Origin: CAZWDL01 sp964632995 | GTDB taxonomy: Bacteria; Bacteroidota; Bacteroidia; Chitinophagales; Saprospiraceae | Direction of reading: 5' to 3' | NCBI GenBank assembly: GCA_964632995.1 | Contig: CAZWDL010000035.1 | Span: 1-58,970 of the forward strand | DNA length: 58,970 nt | Part shown: positions 27,154 to 35,575 of the stretch, one piece after another | How positions within the stretch are numbered: the first letter of the stretch is position 1 | Layout of the letters: each line of letters opens with the position of its first letter | Notes under the pieces: model-generated | Databases searched by the model: none | The model's input: the letters and a program-made list of their open reading frames with translations, nothing else | Told to the model about the DNA's origin: nothing | Translations under genes and position numbers: made by a program

Positions 27154-28308
27154 TTATTCCAGGAACGTTACGGCAATTTGAAATAAAATATTGCTGCCCG
27201 TTTCGATAATCTCATCCGGAAAGTCGTAATCCGGATTGTGAAGAGCGGGGGTATCCTCTCCCGCTCCCAGTCCAAACATAGCTCCTTTAAAACGCTGGGT
27301 AAAGGCGCCGAAATCTTCTCCCCATTTCAGCGGCTGTTGCCGTTCTACATATTCCAGTTGCAACAACCGGGTTACTTTTTCAATGAGGCCGACGGATGCT
27401 TCGTCGTTGAAGTTGGCCAGAAACACATTCGTCCATTCTGTATTGATCTCCAGCCCGTGGGCCAGGGCAATATCTCTGGATAAATTGAGTAAGTCTTCTT
27501 CTAGTTGCTGCATCACCTCTTTCGTCCAGCAGCGGATAGTCAGGTGAACCTCTCCGTAGCCGGCGGAAACCCCGTAGGCCCGTTCTCCCATCACGACATG
27601 CACCGGCGTAACCAGGGTAAAGTCCGGCGCTCCCGGATCGGGTTGGGTAAGCTTATCGCACAGTTGCAGCAGTTCAGCAATCGCCTGGGCGGGGTTTAGG
27701 CCGTTCTCAGGCTCCGCCGCGTGGGAGGTTTTCCCTTGCAGGCGGATAATCAGGCTGCGAACACCAGCGGTGAAAGCGCCTTTTTTTGTGACGACGGCGC
27801 CCATTGGGTATCCCGGCAGATTGTGCAGGGCGAAGACGTGGTCCGGTCTGATCTGGCTGAAGCGCGGATCACGCAACACCCTCCTGGCGCCTTCCCCTGT
27901 TTCTTCCGCGGGCTGGAACAACAAGATCACCTTGCCGCTCGCTGGTCGTCGCTGCGCGATGCGCCGGGCCAGACTCAGCAGGATGACCATATGGCCATCG
28001 TGCCCGCATTTGTGGGAGACGTTTTTTCGGGTCGACCGGTATTCAAAATCGTTGATTTCTTCTATCGGCAAAGCATCCAGTTCTGCCCGGAAAAGAACCG
28101 CCGGTCCGGGTTTACCACTGTCAAAGACGGCAGCAACGCCGGTTCCTCCCAGTTTATCCAGGAGTAAATCCGGCTCGTAGCCCCGAAGCACCTGCACGAC
28201 CTGGGCTGCAGTTTTGTGCTCTTCTCCCGGCAGCTCAGGTTGTGCGTGTAATCGTTGCCGAAGTGCAACCATCTCCTGATGGATCAAGGGATCAACGGAT
28301 TCGATCAT
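27154..28308 (-). CDS. M20-family amidohydrolase
   Basis: A ~384-residue metallohydrolase of the hippurate hydrolase/N-acyl-amino-acid amidohydrolase group. 'HAQPELPGEEHKTA' and 'SHKCGHDGHMVILLSLA' carry the metal ligands, 'FQPAEETGEGARRVL' has the catalytic Glu pair, and 'HAAEPENGLNPA' lies in the lid domain. ATG 28308 overlaps the SSS symporter stop by 17 bases; an ATG at 28341 is also possible. Overlap suggests translational coupling. Confidence 0.9.
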   Translation of the reverse strand: MIESVDPLIHQEMVALRQRLHAQPELPGEEHKTAAQVVQVLRGYEPDLLLDKLGGTGVAAVFDSGKPGPAVLFRAELDALPIEEINDFEYRSTRKNVSHKCGHDGHMVILLSLARRIAQRRPASGKVILLFQPAEETGEGARRVLRDPRFSQIRPDHVFALHNLPGYPMGAVVTKKGAFTAGVRSLIIRLQGKTSHAAEPENGLNPAQAIAELLQLCDKLTQPDPGAPDFTLVTPVHVVMGERAYGVSAGYGEVHLTIRCWTKEVMQQLEEDLLNLSRDIALAHGLEINTEWTNVFLANFNDEASVGLIEKVTRLLQLEYVERQQPLKWGEDFGAFTQRFKGAMFGLGAGEDTPALHNPDYDFPDEIIETGSNILFQIAVTFLE

Positions 28309-29800
28309 ACTGATAAGCTTTTTCTCCTGACTCCGCTTCAAGTTCCACGACAGTTTTGCGTTTGGTAAGCAGGCTCAATACGATAAGGGTTAACAATGAA
28401 ACCGATATTCCGGCAATATTGGCGTCTAATCCGTAGGGAAGCACCGCACTAAAAGGCATCAGCCCCATATCGGAAAGGATTAAGGTCAAGGTAACCCCGC
28501 CGCCGAGCAACATAGCCCAGAAAGCAGCGGTTGCCGTTGTGCGTCTCCAGTACAGGCCGCCGATAACCGGAATGAACAGACCAGAGACCATAAAAGCATA
28601 GGAAAGCAGCATCAGTTCCAGCACGTTCTGCATTTGCAGAGCAATAAGCAGGGCGAAAGCACCAATCAGGAAGGTAGTGATCTGAGAAATGCGAAGTATT
28701 TGCTCGCTGCCCTCTAATGGGGTAAACTTGGAAATGATATCGGTAACAACATTGCCCGAAGCTGCCATCAGGCAACTGTCAGCGGTGGACATAATAGCTG
28801 AAAAATAAGCCGAGAGCATCAACCCCATCAGCCCCATCGGCAATACGGTGCGCAGCAGCATGGGTAAACCCATTTCCGCATCCATTCCCGCAGAGCCTGC
28901 ATAGCCCATATATTCGAACATGCCCTGCTCCGCCCCTACCCGCGCGAAAAGGCCTAACAGCACCCCCATGAAAGCCATGATGGGATACTCAAAAAGCCCC
29001 GCGATGTACCAGGCGCGACGCGCAGTTTTTTCATCCCGGCAGGCGTAAATCCGCTGGTAAAGAGTCATGCCTACAAACCATATGGGTATGATGGTGACGG
29101 CCCAGTTGACCAGTTCCGCCCAGCCGATATTTTGTAGTGACAAATATTCGGCCGGCAGGGCTGAGCGGATACCTTCCATACCGCCCACCGAAAAATAACC
29201 GATGGGCAACCCGATGAAAATCAGACCGCTCATTAGAATTATCCACTGTATGGTATCAGTATAGATGACAGCTTTCAAACCGCCGGCAACGGTATAAACC
29301 ACCGCGATGACCCCCATTACGAGCAGGGCGGTTTGCAGATTCAGTGCAGGAAAAGTGGCGGAAGCCAGTTTGGCTCCTGCCAACAACTGAGAACTCGTGA
29401 ATCCCAGATAACCGATAGCCGAAATAACACCGGCCAGTAGCGCTACCCGGCCGTTGTACAGATGTTCGAAAAGTTGGGGAAATGTGAGTAACAAGCGTTT
29501 TTCAGTAAGCGCCCGGATCTTGGGAATCAACAGTACGGCACTAAGCCAGGCGCCGATCAGCCCCGTGAAGAGCATCCAGGAGCCGGCGATACCAAGCAGA
29601 AAACCCAGGCCGCCCAATCCGATGGAAAAGCCGCCCCCTACATCGGTAGCGACTACAGACAACCCGATATGCCAGGCACCCATTCCTCGCCCGCCAACAT
29701 AGTAGTCATCAGTGGTTTTATTCGTCTTGAAAAAGTAAAAACCTACGCCCAGCATAGCCAGGAAGTAGAGCACAAAAATAGCAATGTCAATCGGATGCAT
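28292..29800 (-). CDS. Sodium:solute symporter (SSS family)
   Basis: A 502-residue transporter with about 13 membrane helices. Signatures include 'TTDDYYVGGRGMGAWHIGLS', 'GGLKAVIYTDTIQWIILMSG' and 'LMLSAYFSAIMSTADSCLMA' (the Na2-site region). It is Na+-coupled. The M20 and racemase genes directly downstream point to an amino-acid derivative as substrate rather than a sugar (inference). Another SSS gene of a different subgroup is at 47913-49334. Confidence 0.92.
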   Translation of the reverse strand: MHPIDIAIFVLYFLAMLGVGFYFFKTNKTTDDYYVGGRGMGAWHIGLSVVATDVGGGFSIGLGGLGFLLGIAGSWMLFTGLIGAWLSAVLLIPKIRALTEKRLLLTFPQLFEHLYNGRVALLAGVISAIGYLGFTSSQLLAGAKLASATFPALNLQTALLVMGVIAVVYTVAGGLKAVIYTDTIQWIILMSGLIFIGLPIGYFSVGGMEGIRSALPAEYLSLQNIGWAELVNWAVTIIPIWFVGMTLYQRIYACRDEKTARRAWYIAGLFEYPIMAFMGVLLGLFARVGAEQGMFEYMGYAGSAGMDAEMGLPMLLRTVLPMGLMGLMLSAYFSAIMSTADSCLMAASGNVVTDIISKFTPLEGSEQILRISQITTFLIGAFALLIALQMQNVLELMLLSYAFMVSGLFIPVIGGLYWRRTTATAAFWAMLLGGGVTLTLILSDMGLMPFSAVLPYGLDANIAGISVSLLTLIVLSLLTKRKTVVELEAESGEKAYQYDRIR

Positions 29801-29854
29801 GAATACTTTTTAGAAATTGCCTCCTTCCGTTATTTCAAAGAACTAAAACGCAAA

Positions 29855-30049
29855 TTACAGACCGCCGCCTTGCTCCTTGCGCTTGCGATAAGCGGCCTTG
29901 AGCCGCTCATGGCGCCGGCGCACCGAAGGCTTGGTAAATTCCCGGCGTTTGCGGATTTCCCTGATAAGCTGCGTATCCCGGTATTTCCGTTTGTACCGCT
30001 TCAAAGCCCGGTCTATATTTTCATTATCTTTTATCTCGATAACCAGCAT
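29855..30049 (-). CDS. rpsU: 30S ribosomal protein bS21
   Basis: A 64-residue, highly basic protein. 'NENIDRALKRYKRKYRDTQL' and 'REFTKPSVRRRHERLKAAYR' match bS21 of Bacteroidota. It binds near the anti-Shine-Dalgarno end of 16S rRNA. It lies 42 bp after the GNAT gene and 54 bp before the SSS gene on the same strand. Confidence 0.95.
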   Translation of the reverse strand: MLVIEIKDNENIDRALKRYKRKYRDTQLIREIRKRREFTKPSVRRRHERLKAAYRKRKEQGGGL

Positions 30050-30090
30050 TATGAATCCTCTTTTAGGAAAGGTTAGATGAATTATGTTGC

Positions 30091-30579
30091 TTAGTTTTCG
30101 ACTTCCGCTTTGGAATTTTTCTGCGCTCTAGCTGATCCGGCGGACTGTTTCAACCGCATTTCCAGATACTTATTCTCAAAGCCGAGTTTTTCATACAGAT
30201 GGCGAGCAGGATTGTCAGGCTCGACGTGCAGAGCTATATCTCCGTCAGCCGATTCAATTGCTTTCTGCATTAGCTTCCGGCCGTAGCCTTTGCCGCGGTA
30301 CTCCCCGTTTACGGCGATATAGACCAGGATGTTTTCCGGGATGTATCCTTCCATACCGGTTTTGTTAATAACTACCGCGCCTACCAGTTCCTTCTCGACG
30401 TAACCACCGAGAACGAACCCTCCGAGGGAAGGCCGTTCTTTCATAGCGTATTGAATCGCTTTGAGAATATCCTGCCGTGCATCGCCATACTCGTCCAGAT
30501 GCTCGTATAGAAAATCTACCACTTGCCAGGTTTCAGCCATGGAAGCACGGTTGTAGGGTGTGAACAGTTTAAATTCCAT
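30091..30579 (-). CDS. GNAT-family N-acetyltransferase
   Basis: A 162-residue protein. 'LVYIAVNGEYRGKGYGRKLM' is the acetyl-CoA-binding motif A (R/Q-x-x-G-x-G/A), followed by 'ALHVEPDNPARHLYEKLGFE', the typical motif B region. The substrate is unknown. Its closeness to rpsU leaves open a role in ribosomal protein acetylation, but this is a guess from position. Confidence 0.87.
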   Translation of the reverse strand: MEFKLFTPYNRASMAETWQVVDFLYEHLDEYGDARQDILKAIQYAMKERPSLGGFVLGGYVEKELVGAVVINKTGMEGYIPENILVYIAVNGEYRGKGYGRKLMQKAIESADGDIALHVEPDNPARHLYEKLGFENKYLEMRLKQSAGSARAQKNSKAEVEN

Positions 30580-30909
30580 AAAAATATTCCGGAAAAATTT
30601 TGATTAATTCTAAAGAAATGTTTGACGTAAATACTTCAAATAATTTCATCTTTTTACCTGCCGATGAGGAGGCCCAGCAAAGTACGTAGCCATATTATAC
30701 AATCGGCCAGGCCACTTTGTTTGCGCGTACACTAATAAACCAACGTTCTGATGGTCAAAATTGTTTAATGAGCGACTTATACTGAACAAAATGGTCCCAG
30801 TTTGAATTGAAAAGAGTTATGTGGGATTTAGATGATGGGGCTGGCCAAAATATACTATTTTCTTTTGAGATAGCCAAAAAGCGCCTACTTCCCAATTTCA
30901 TTTTCCCAA
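30580..30909. other. Gap with no supported feature
   Basis: 330 bases between two minus-strand genes. No ORF, strong hairpin or repeat family member was seen. It should hold the promoter of the GNAT-rpsU run. Confidence 0.4.
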
Positions 30910-31773
30910 TCAGGATTCCGGCTTCTCCGCTGCGTTTTTGTATACGATGGCACGGTGGGGATAAGGGATTTCAATACCTTCCGCATCAAACCGCTTTTTA
31001 ATCGTTTCGTACAAATCACAGCTCATGGCAAAAGCTGCCGCGGTATCCTGCGCCCAAAGGTAAGCCCGCAGGTTGACGGCTGATTCGCCCCAGTGAAGCA
31101 TTCGTATGACGATCATATCCTTCCCCATGGCAATTTGCTCAGGGCTGCGTCCATCTATGAGATTGGGGTGATTTTTCGCTTCTTCCCGGATAATCTCCTT
31201 GGCCCGGTCCAGATCGGCCCCGTAGGCGATACCAAGTTCGAAAAACTTGCATATTTTGTCGTCTTCGAAATCCGAATTGACGATAACCTCCTCGCTGATG
31301 ACAGCATTTGGAATGATGATCCGGCGATTTTCAAAATCGCGAATCACAGTATGGCGGAGCGTAATGTCCTCCACTATTCCGTATAGCGTATCGCGGATGC
31401 GCAACCGGTCGTTGACCCGAAAAGGTTTGAAGATAATGATAAACAAACCGCTGATCACATTGCTGAGCGCGTGTTGAGAAGCAAAACCTACCGCTACGGC
31501 CAGAATACCTGCTCCCGCCAGCAGGGAATTGGCCACTGTCCTCAACCCAGGCAACGTATACACCGCCCAGCTGAAACCGACAATGTAGATGATCGCCGTC
31601 ACAACATGCCGTAAAAACTGATAGCTGGTCGGGTCATTGCGCATGATCAGCGTCGAACGATGGATAAAACGGCGGAAAAGCCGGTTGAAGATAAAGGCGA
31701 CCAATATAGTGCCGAGAATAATGGCCGCAGAAATTGCCACCTCCTCCAGATTGTCCAGTATATTTTCAAACAT
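30910..31773 (-). CDS. MscS-type mechanosensitive channel
   Basis: A 287-residue protein with three N-terminal membrane helices (about 12-35, 55-75 and 85-110) followed by the MscS beta domain. 'LLAGAGILAVAVGFASQHAL' is the pore-lining TM3. 'FIIIFKPFRVNDRLRI' and 'GIVEDITLRHTVIRDFENRR' are the beta-domain signatures. It releases solutes on hypo-osmotic shock. The gene is divergent from the 31947 ORF. Confidence 0.92.
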   Translation of the reverse strand: MFENILDNLEEVAISAAIILGTILVAFIFNRLFRRFIHRSTLIMRNDPTSYQFLRHVVTAIIYIVGFSWAVYTLPGLRTVANSLLAGAGILAVAVGFASQHALSNVISGLFIIIFKPFRVNDRLRIRDTLYGIVEDITLRHTVIRDFENRRIIIPNAVISEEVIVNSDFEDDKICKFFELGIAYGADLDRAKEIIREEAKNHPNLIDGRSPEQIAMGKDMIVIRMLHWGESAVNLRAYLWAQDTAAAFAMSCDLYETIKKRFDAEGIEIPYPHRAIVYKNAAEKPES

Positions 31774-31946
31774 ATTTTTTGGCTAAAACTACAATCTAAT
31801 ACCAACTTGTGCAATGAACAGGGTGCTGGTTTGTTAATCAACCTGTTTAATTACGGAAAGCCATCACCCTGATGATAATTGTCATTATTTCTGATTGAAA
31901 ATTACTCTAATTTTTAGTTGGCTGTCTTTTACCAAAATTTTCCATT

Positions 31947-32321
31947 ATGACCGACTTAACCTTTATCGGCAGCATGCAACACAAAGAGCACCGGGAATGG
32001 CTCAGCCAACTCGACTTTTACCAGGACCAGATCAAAATCTTTCAAACCGAACTGGCGCAGGTCCTTCATCGCCATCCGAAATACCTGTCCATCCTGGAAC
32101 ACGTCATTGAATACCGTCGCATCCTATTGAAAAAATTACAGCACATCGACGAATTCCGCCACCAGATCATCCTGCACGAAAAGCGAATTTCCCAGAATCT
32201 CGAACCCGATACGGAAGGGCTATGGGACCATGGTGAAATGCGAATTGAAGTTCAAAAATTTATGCAGGATTTCGAAGAGCTGAAGCAAAACCTCCGGCGC
32301 TTTGTAGTGCATAATAACTAG
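31947..32321 (+). CDS. Helical hypothetical protein
   Basis: A 124-residue protein, predicted almost fully helical with coiled-coil heptads (about residues 12-118) and many Gln, His and Glu. No family is recognised. Its stop codon (TAG 32319-32321) lies inside a CTAG that starts a repeat element, so the 3' end of the gene may have been reset by the insertion. Confidence 0.65.
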   Translation: MTDLTFIGSMQHKEHREWLSQLDFYQDQIKIFQTELAQVLHRHPKYLSILEHVIEYRRILLKKLQHIDEFRHQIILHEKRISQNLEPDTEGLWDHGEMRIEVQKFMQDFEELKQNLRRFVVHNN

Positions 32322-32336
32322 TGCCCGGCGCACTAG
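32318..32336. repeat. 19-bp mini-palindrome CTAGTGCCCGGCGCACTAG
   Basis: A near-perfect palindrome made only of the ends of the TA-flanked MITE family. It abuts copy 2 of that family and supplies the stop codon of the upstream ORF. The same motif with one or two changes forms the right end of copy 3 (54329-54348). Confidence 0.6.
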
Positions 32337-32498
32337 TACACTGTCCCAAAAGTAACTGTCGGTAATTCTGGCCTCTTTTGGCGCTGGGCTTCGTTGCTCA
32401 TTCCTTACGTAGCTCCAGCTATGCGCGTCATGAGCGCCTCGCTCAGCACCAAAACAGCCGCTGAATTCCTCGAAAGAACTTCTGGGGCAGAGCACTAG
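32333..32498. repeat. TA-flanked MITE family, copy 2
   Basis: A 166-bp element: CTAGTACACTGTCCCA at the left end and TGGGGCAGAGCACTAG at the right. The interior can form a long imperfect hairpin centred on GTAGCTCCAGCTAT. If the element proper starts with GT and ends with AC, both flanks carry TA within a CTAG context, as expected for IS630/Tc1-type insertion. Confidence 0.75.
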
Positions 32499-32669
32499 AT
32501 GTTCACCCCGACCGAATTGCGTAGTGAGATGGGCGGGCGGGGCCTGGCTATTGCTGTGATTAGCCCGTACATAACCACCATTCGAAAATTAAAGCTTTCA
32601 CCATCACAGTTTCACATACCGTTTAAAAGCCCTATTTTGGGAACTTACTGGAACAACTAATCACGCACT

Positions 32670-33494
32670 ATGAACTGGCTCATTGACTGGATTGCCCCAT
32701 TCCATCCCGCCGTGCAGGCCTTATTTGCCACGCTATTCACCTGGGGGGTGACTGCTCTCGGAGCCGCCTTGGTTTTTATATTCAAAGATGTTTCTCAGAA
32801 GTTTCTCGACGCGATGATGGGCTTTGCCGCCGGCGTTATGATAGCGGCCAGCTTCTGGTCACTGCTTGCCCCGGCAATCGAAATGGGAAAGGAGGAAAGT
32901 GCGCTGCCTGCCTGGTTCCCCGCTTTGGTCGGCTTCATGCTGGGCGGCATATTTCTGGCGGCTATCGACAAAGTTCTTCCACACCTTCACGTAGGATTTA
33001 GGGAAGAAGAAGCGGAAGGCCCTCCCAGCAGTCTGCAGCGCAGTATCCTGCTGGTGCTGGCCATTACCATTCACAATATTCCGGAAGGACTGGCCATCGG
33101 CGTTGCCTTCGGCGCGGTGGCGCACGGGTTGCCGGCCTATACCCTGGGCGCCGCCGTCGCACTGGCCATCGGCATTGGCCTGCAAAACTTCCCGGAAGGC
33201 ACAGCCGTCTCGGTCCCGCTGCGCCGGGAGGGCTTTTCACGCCGGAAATCCTTTGCTTACGGACAGCTTTCCGGCTTCGTTGAACCCCTCGGAGGCATAA
33301 TCGGAGCGATTGCCGTACTCACCATGCAAGCCATCCTCCCCTATGCACTGGCCTTCGCCGCCGGGGCTATGATCTTCGTGGTCATCGAGGAACTCATCCC
33401 GGAATCTCAACTCTCCGGCAACACCGACCTGGCAACTATGGCCACGCTCGTCGGCTTCTCGGTGATGATGGTGCTGGATGTAGCGCTGGGGTGA
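32670..33494 (+). CDS. ZIP-family metal transporter (second)
   Basis: A 274-residue, eight-helix membrane protein. 'IHNIPEGLAIGVAFGAVAHG' and 'LQNFPEGTAVSVPLRREGFS' are the metal-site helices, closest to the GufA/ZupT group. 'FVVIEELIPESQLSGNTDLA' is the conserved C-terminal helix. It differs clearly from the homologue at 10755-11501. Confidence 0.92.
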   Translation: MNWLIDWIAPFHPAVQALFATLFTWGVTALGAALVFIFKDVSQKFLDAMMGFAAGVMIAASFWSLLAPAIEMGKEESALPAWFPALVGFMLGGIFLAAIDKVLPHLHVGFREEEAEGPPSSLQRSILLVLAITIHNIPEGLAIGVAFGAVAHGLPAYTLGAAVALAIGIGLQNFPEGTAVSVPLRREGFSRRKSFAYGQLSGFVEPLGGIIGAIAVLTMQAILPYALAFAAGAMIFVVIEELIPESQLSGNTDLATMATLVGFSVMMVLDVALG

Positions 33495-33539
33495 ACTGGA
33501 GGCTGGAGCCAATTTTTTAAATAATCAACGGCCCCATAT

Positions 33540-33666
33540 AGTCCTCAACCGGCCCGGTACTATTACCGAGACGGCTGCTCTGGTCGCTTTTCTGGCCTCC
33601 CAACGGGCCAGCTTCATCACCGGCTCGATATACCGGGTGGATGGAGGCTTGGTGGCCTCGATTTAA
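33540..33666 (+). pseudogene. C-terminal remnant of an SDR oxidoreductase
   Basis: The frame 'VLNRPGTITETAALVAFLAS' followed by 'SFITGSIYRVDGGLVASI' and TAA is the unmistakable C-terminus of a short-chain dehydrogenase. There is no start and no Rossmann or catalytic part upstream; the ZIP gene ends 45 bp before. Only ~42 residues survive. Confidence 0.8.
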
Positions 33667-33893
33667 CCGAACAAGCGGCGGATAAGATAAAGCAACAGGG
33701 AAAACAGCAAACTCAGCAGAATCATCGTCGTGATGGGAAAGTAAAAGCGGAAATTCTCCCCCTCGATGCGAATGTCGCCCGGCAGGTTGCCCAGCCAGGA
33801 TAGCTTGTTGCCGAAAAAATACCAGAGCAGGCCTCCGAAGAGCAGGACGGCGCCGGTGATAATGAGCAGCTTGGCAAAGGAAAAATGATCCAT
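33663..33893 (-). CDS. DUF2905 membrane protein
   Basis: A 76-residue protein with two membrane helices ('FAKLLIITGAVLLFGGLLWY' and 'ITTMILLSLLFSLLLYLIRR') around the family core 'LPGDIRIEGENFRFYFP'. ATG 33893 is preferred over the frame's upstream ATG at 33935. The function of the family is unknown. Its 3' end overlaps the SDR remnant's stop by four bases on the opposite strand. Confidence 0.88.
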   Translation of the reverse strand: MDHFSFAKLLIITGAVLLFGGLLWYFFGNKLSWLGNLPGDIRIEGENFRFYFPITTMILLSLLFSLLLYLIRRLFG

Positions 33894-33970
33894 ATGATTG
33901 TTTTCCACAATTATTGCTTTTGGTATCCGGAACAAATTTTACCAGAATTGCGTTTTTGAGGTTTGAATAC

Positions 33971-34000
33971 TTGACGAAAGCAATTTATTTCCTAAATTTG
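33971..34000 (+). promoter_or_regulatory. Bacteroidota-type promoter of tRNA-Val
   Basis: TAAATTTG (33993-34000) fits the phylum's -7 box TAnnTTTG exactly. A TTG-rich -33 box (CTTGA at 33970-33974) lies about 19 bases upstream. Transcription would begin about 10 bases before the tRNA. Confidence 0.7.
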
Positions 34001-34017
34001 CAGTCGCTCATTAGAAC

Positions 34018-34092
34018 GGGTGATTAGCTCAGTTGGTTTAGAGCGCCTGCCCGACACGCAGGAGGTCGGCGGTTCGAGTCCGCCATCACCCA
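34018..34092 (+). tRNA. tRNA-Val (GAC)
   Basis: Full cloverleaf: acceptor GGGTGAT/ATCACCC, D-stem GCTC/GAGC, anticodon stem CCTGC/GCAGG, T-arm GGCGG-TTCGAGT-CCGCC and discriminator A. The seven-base anticodon loop CCGACAC gives anticodon GAC. Position 33, nearly always T(U), is C here. CCA is not encoded. A promoter and a terminator flank the gene. Confidence 0.95.
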
Positions 34093-34105
34093 CCGATACA
34101 AGGCA

Positions 34106-34143
34106 AAGGCCCCGCATTCGCTGAATGCGGGGCCTTCGTTTTT
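34106..34143 (+). terminator. Rho-independent terminator of tRNA-Val
   Basis: AAGGCCCCGCATTC, loop GCT, GAATGCGGGGCCTT gives a perfect 14-bp stem, followed by CG and five T residues. Confidence 0.92.
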
Positions 34144-34484
34144 GGCAGCAGATGCTTCAGGCGCTATTTTTCGGGCTTCCCTGCAAAAAACCCGGCAACT
34201 ATTTCCGGAACTGCCTTCCAAGAAACTAAAGATGGTCCTCGACTCCTTCGATTTGGAGTCGCTCGTAGAGAAGATTCGGGCCGATGTCAGGGAATCCCCA
34301 TCCGGAGGACTCGGCTGCTCATTCGAAAGATCTTCGGGGCAAAAGCGTCTGTTTTACCGGTGCACTGAATTGCTGCCTTCACGCTGAGCCGATCACGCGC
34401 AAACGGGCACAGGAGTTGGCGGCGGAAAACGGCATAGTCATCAAAAACGGTGTACCGAAGTCGCTGGACTACCATCCATGCTGA
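34144..34484 (+). pseudogene. BRCT-domain gene remnant
   Basis: Two overlapping frames hold pieces of one protein. The second reads 'LRGKSVCFTGAL', 'EPITRKRAQELAAENG' and 'VIKNGVPKSLDY', which is the BRCT domain found at the C-terminus of bacterial ligase and exonuclease-type proteins. A frameshift separates it from 'SFDLESLVEKIRADV' upstream, and the domain is cut off before its end. No start or catalytic domain is present. Confidence 0.65.
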
Positions 34485-34695
34485 AAAAGTGTTCAACTCA
34501 CTCAATGTAGAACGGTGAATTTTCATAGACAGTTGATCTCAAATTCTGACATCTGACATCTGATATCTGGCATCTGACATCTACCCCAATTTAGCCCCGG
34601 AACAAAGTTTTGAATATTAGCCATTTTCCCTTATTTTAAATCTCGAATTTCACCCGACCGCTCACCCGGTCGATACCTTTACAAAATCGACAACC

Positions 34696-35103
34696 ATGAG
34701 AAAGTACCTGCTTATTCCCGCAGGGCTGTTACTACTGACTGCCCTCAGCGCACAAACCCTGACTTTTACGCCTGAAAATCCAGCGCCCGGCGAGAAAATT
34801 ACGCTAACATACGATCCCAGCGAAACGCCGCTAGGCGGAGCCGCACAAGTAGAGGCCGTCGCCTATCTTATCGAAGACGAACTTCCCACTGCCCATAAAA
34901 TCAAACTCAAGCCTTCCAACCGGCACTTCCTCGCGGAGCTGAGTACCGCGGAAAATACCAAAGCCGTAGTCCTTCGCTTTACTGACGGAGCGGAGCTGAA
35001 AGACGATAAAGTAGAAGGGATGACGGCGGAACAGTGTCCGCAGGAGGACTGGAGCGAATACTATAAGTTGTACACCTGCTGGGCGCTGATGGAGGCCATG
35101 TAG
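34696..35103 (+). CDS. Exported small protein, probably a truncated N-terminal domain
   Basis: A 135-residue protein with a signal peptide (MRKYLLIPAGLLLLTALSAQ). The body 'LTFTPENPAPGEKITLTYDP' and 'AVAYLIEDELPTAHKIKLKP' looks like the N-terminal beta-sandwich of larger periplasmic thioredoxin-fold proteins of Bacteroidota. The last ~20 residues ('CPQEDWSEYYKLYTCWALME') do not continue this pattern, which suggests truncation by deletion. It lies in a row of decayed genes, so it may itself be a remnant. Confidence 0.5.
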   Translation: MRKYLLIPAGLLLLTALSAQTLTFTPENPAPGEKITLTYDPSETPLGGAAQVEAVAYLIEDELPTAHKIKLKPSNRHFLAELSTAENTKAVVLRFTDGAELKDDKVEGMTAEQCPQEDWSEYYKLYTCWALMEAM

Positions 35104-35185
35104 CCCCCCACCAGGAGCCGCCCCGGAAATGTTTTCTCAACGAGAATTTGTATCGGCTGGTTTAGTTTAGAAAAACTTACAACAC

Positions 35186-35458
35186 ATGCCCCTCAGAATC
35201 TTCCCCTATCTCCTACTCGTTTTCCAGGCCCTTCTCCTCCAATCCTGCGCCCAAACCGCCGCGCCGGCGCCCACAGAGCAAGCCCGCAACATCATCTTCA
35301 TCCTCACCGACGATCAGCGCTACGACTTTCTCAGCTACCTCGATCACCCCTGGATCGAAACGCCGCACATCGACCGGCTGGCTGCCAATATCAAACAGCT
35401 GGACGACCGGCTGACCGAATCGGTGGAGGAAACGGGCGGCAGCCGGCAGCCGAAGTAG
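35186..35458 (+). pseudogene. Sulfatase with central deletion
   Basis: A 90-codon frame beginning with a lipoprotein signal (QALLLQSC) and the sulfatase N-terminus 'NIIFILTDDQRYDFLSYLDH' and 'IETPHIDRLA'. It jumps after ~67 residues to a typical sulfatase C-terminus ('LDDRLTESVEETGGSRQPK'). The formylglycine motif and the whole core are missing. The join is in frame. Confidence 0.75.
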
Positions 35459-35575
35459 CACGGCTTTTAGTATATCTTTTTGTCTCCTCTTTACATCTTT
35501 GTGTCCTGATTTGGGTAAGGGAAACCCAACAATATTCCCGTTATTGGAACAACGGTTCATCTAAATCCGCTCGTT

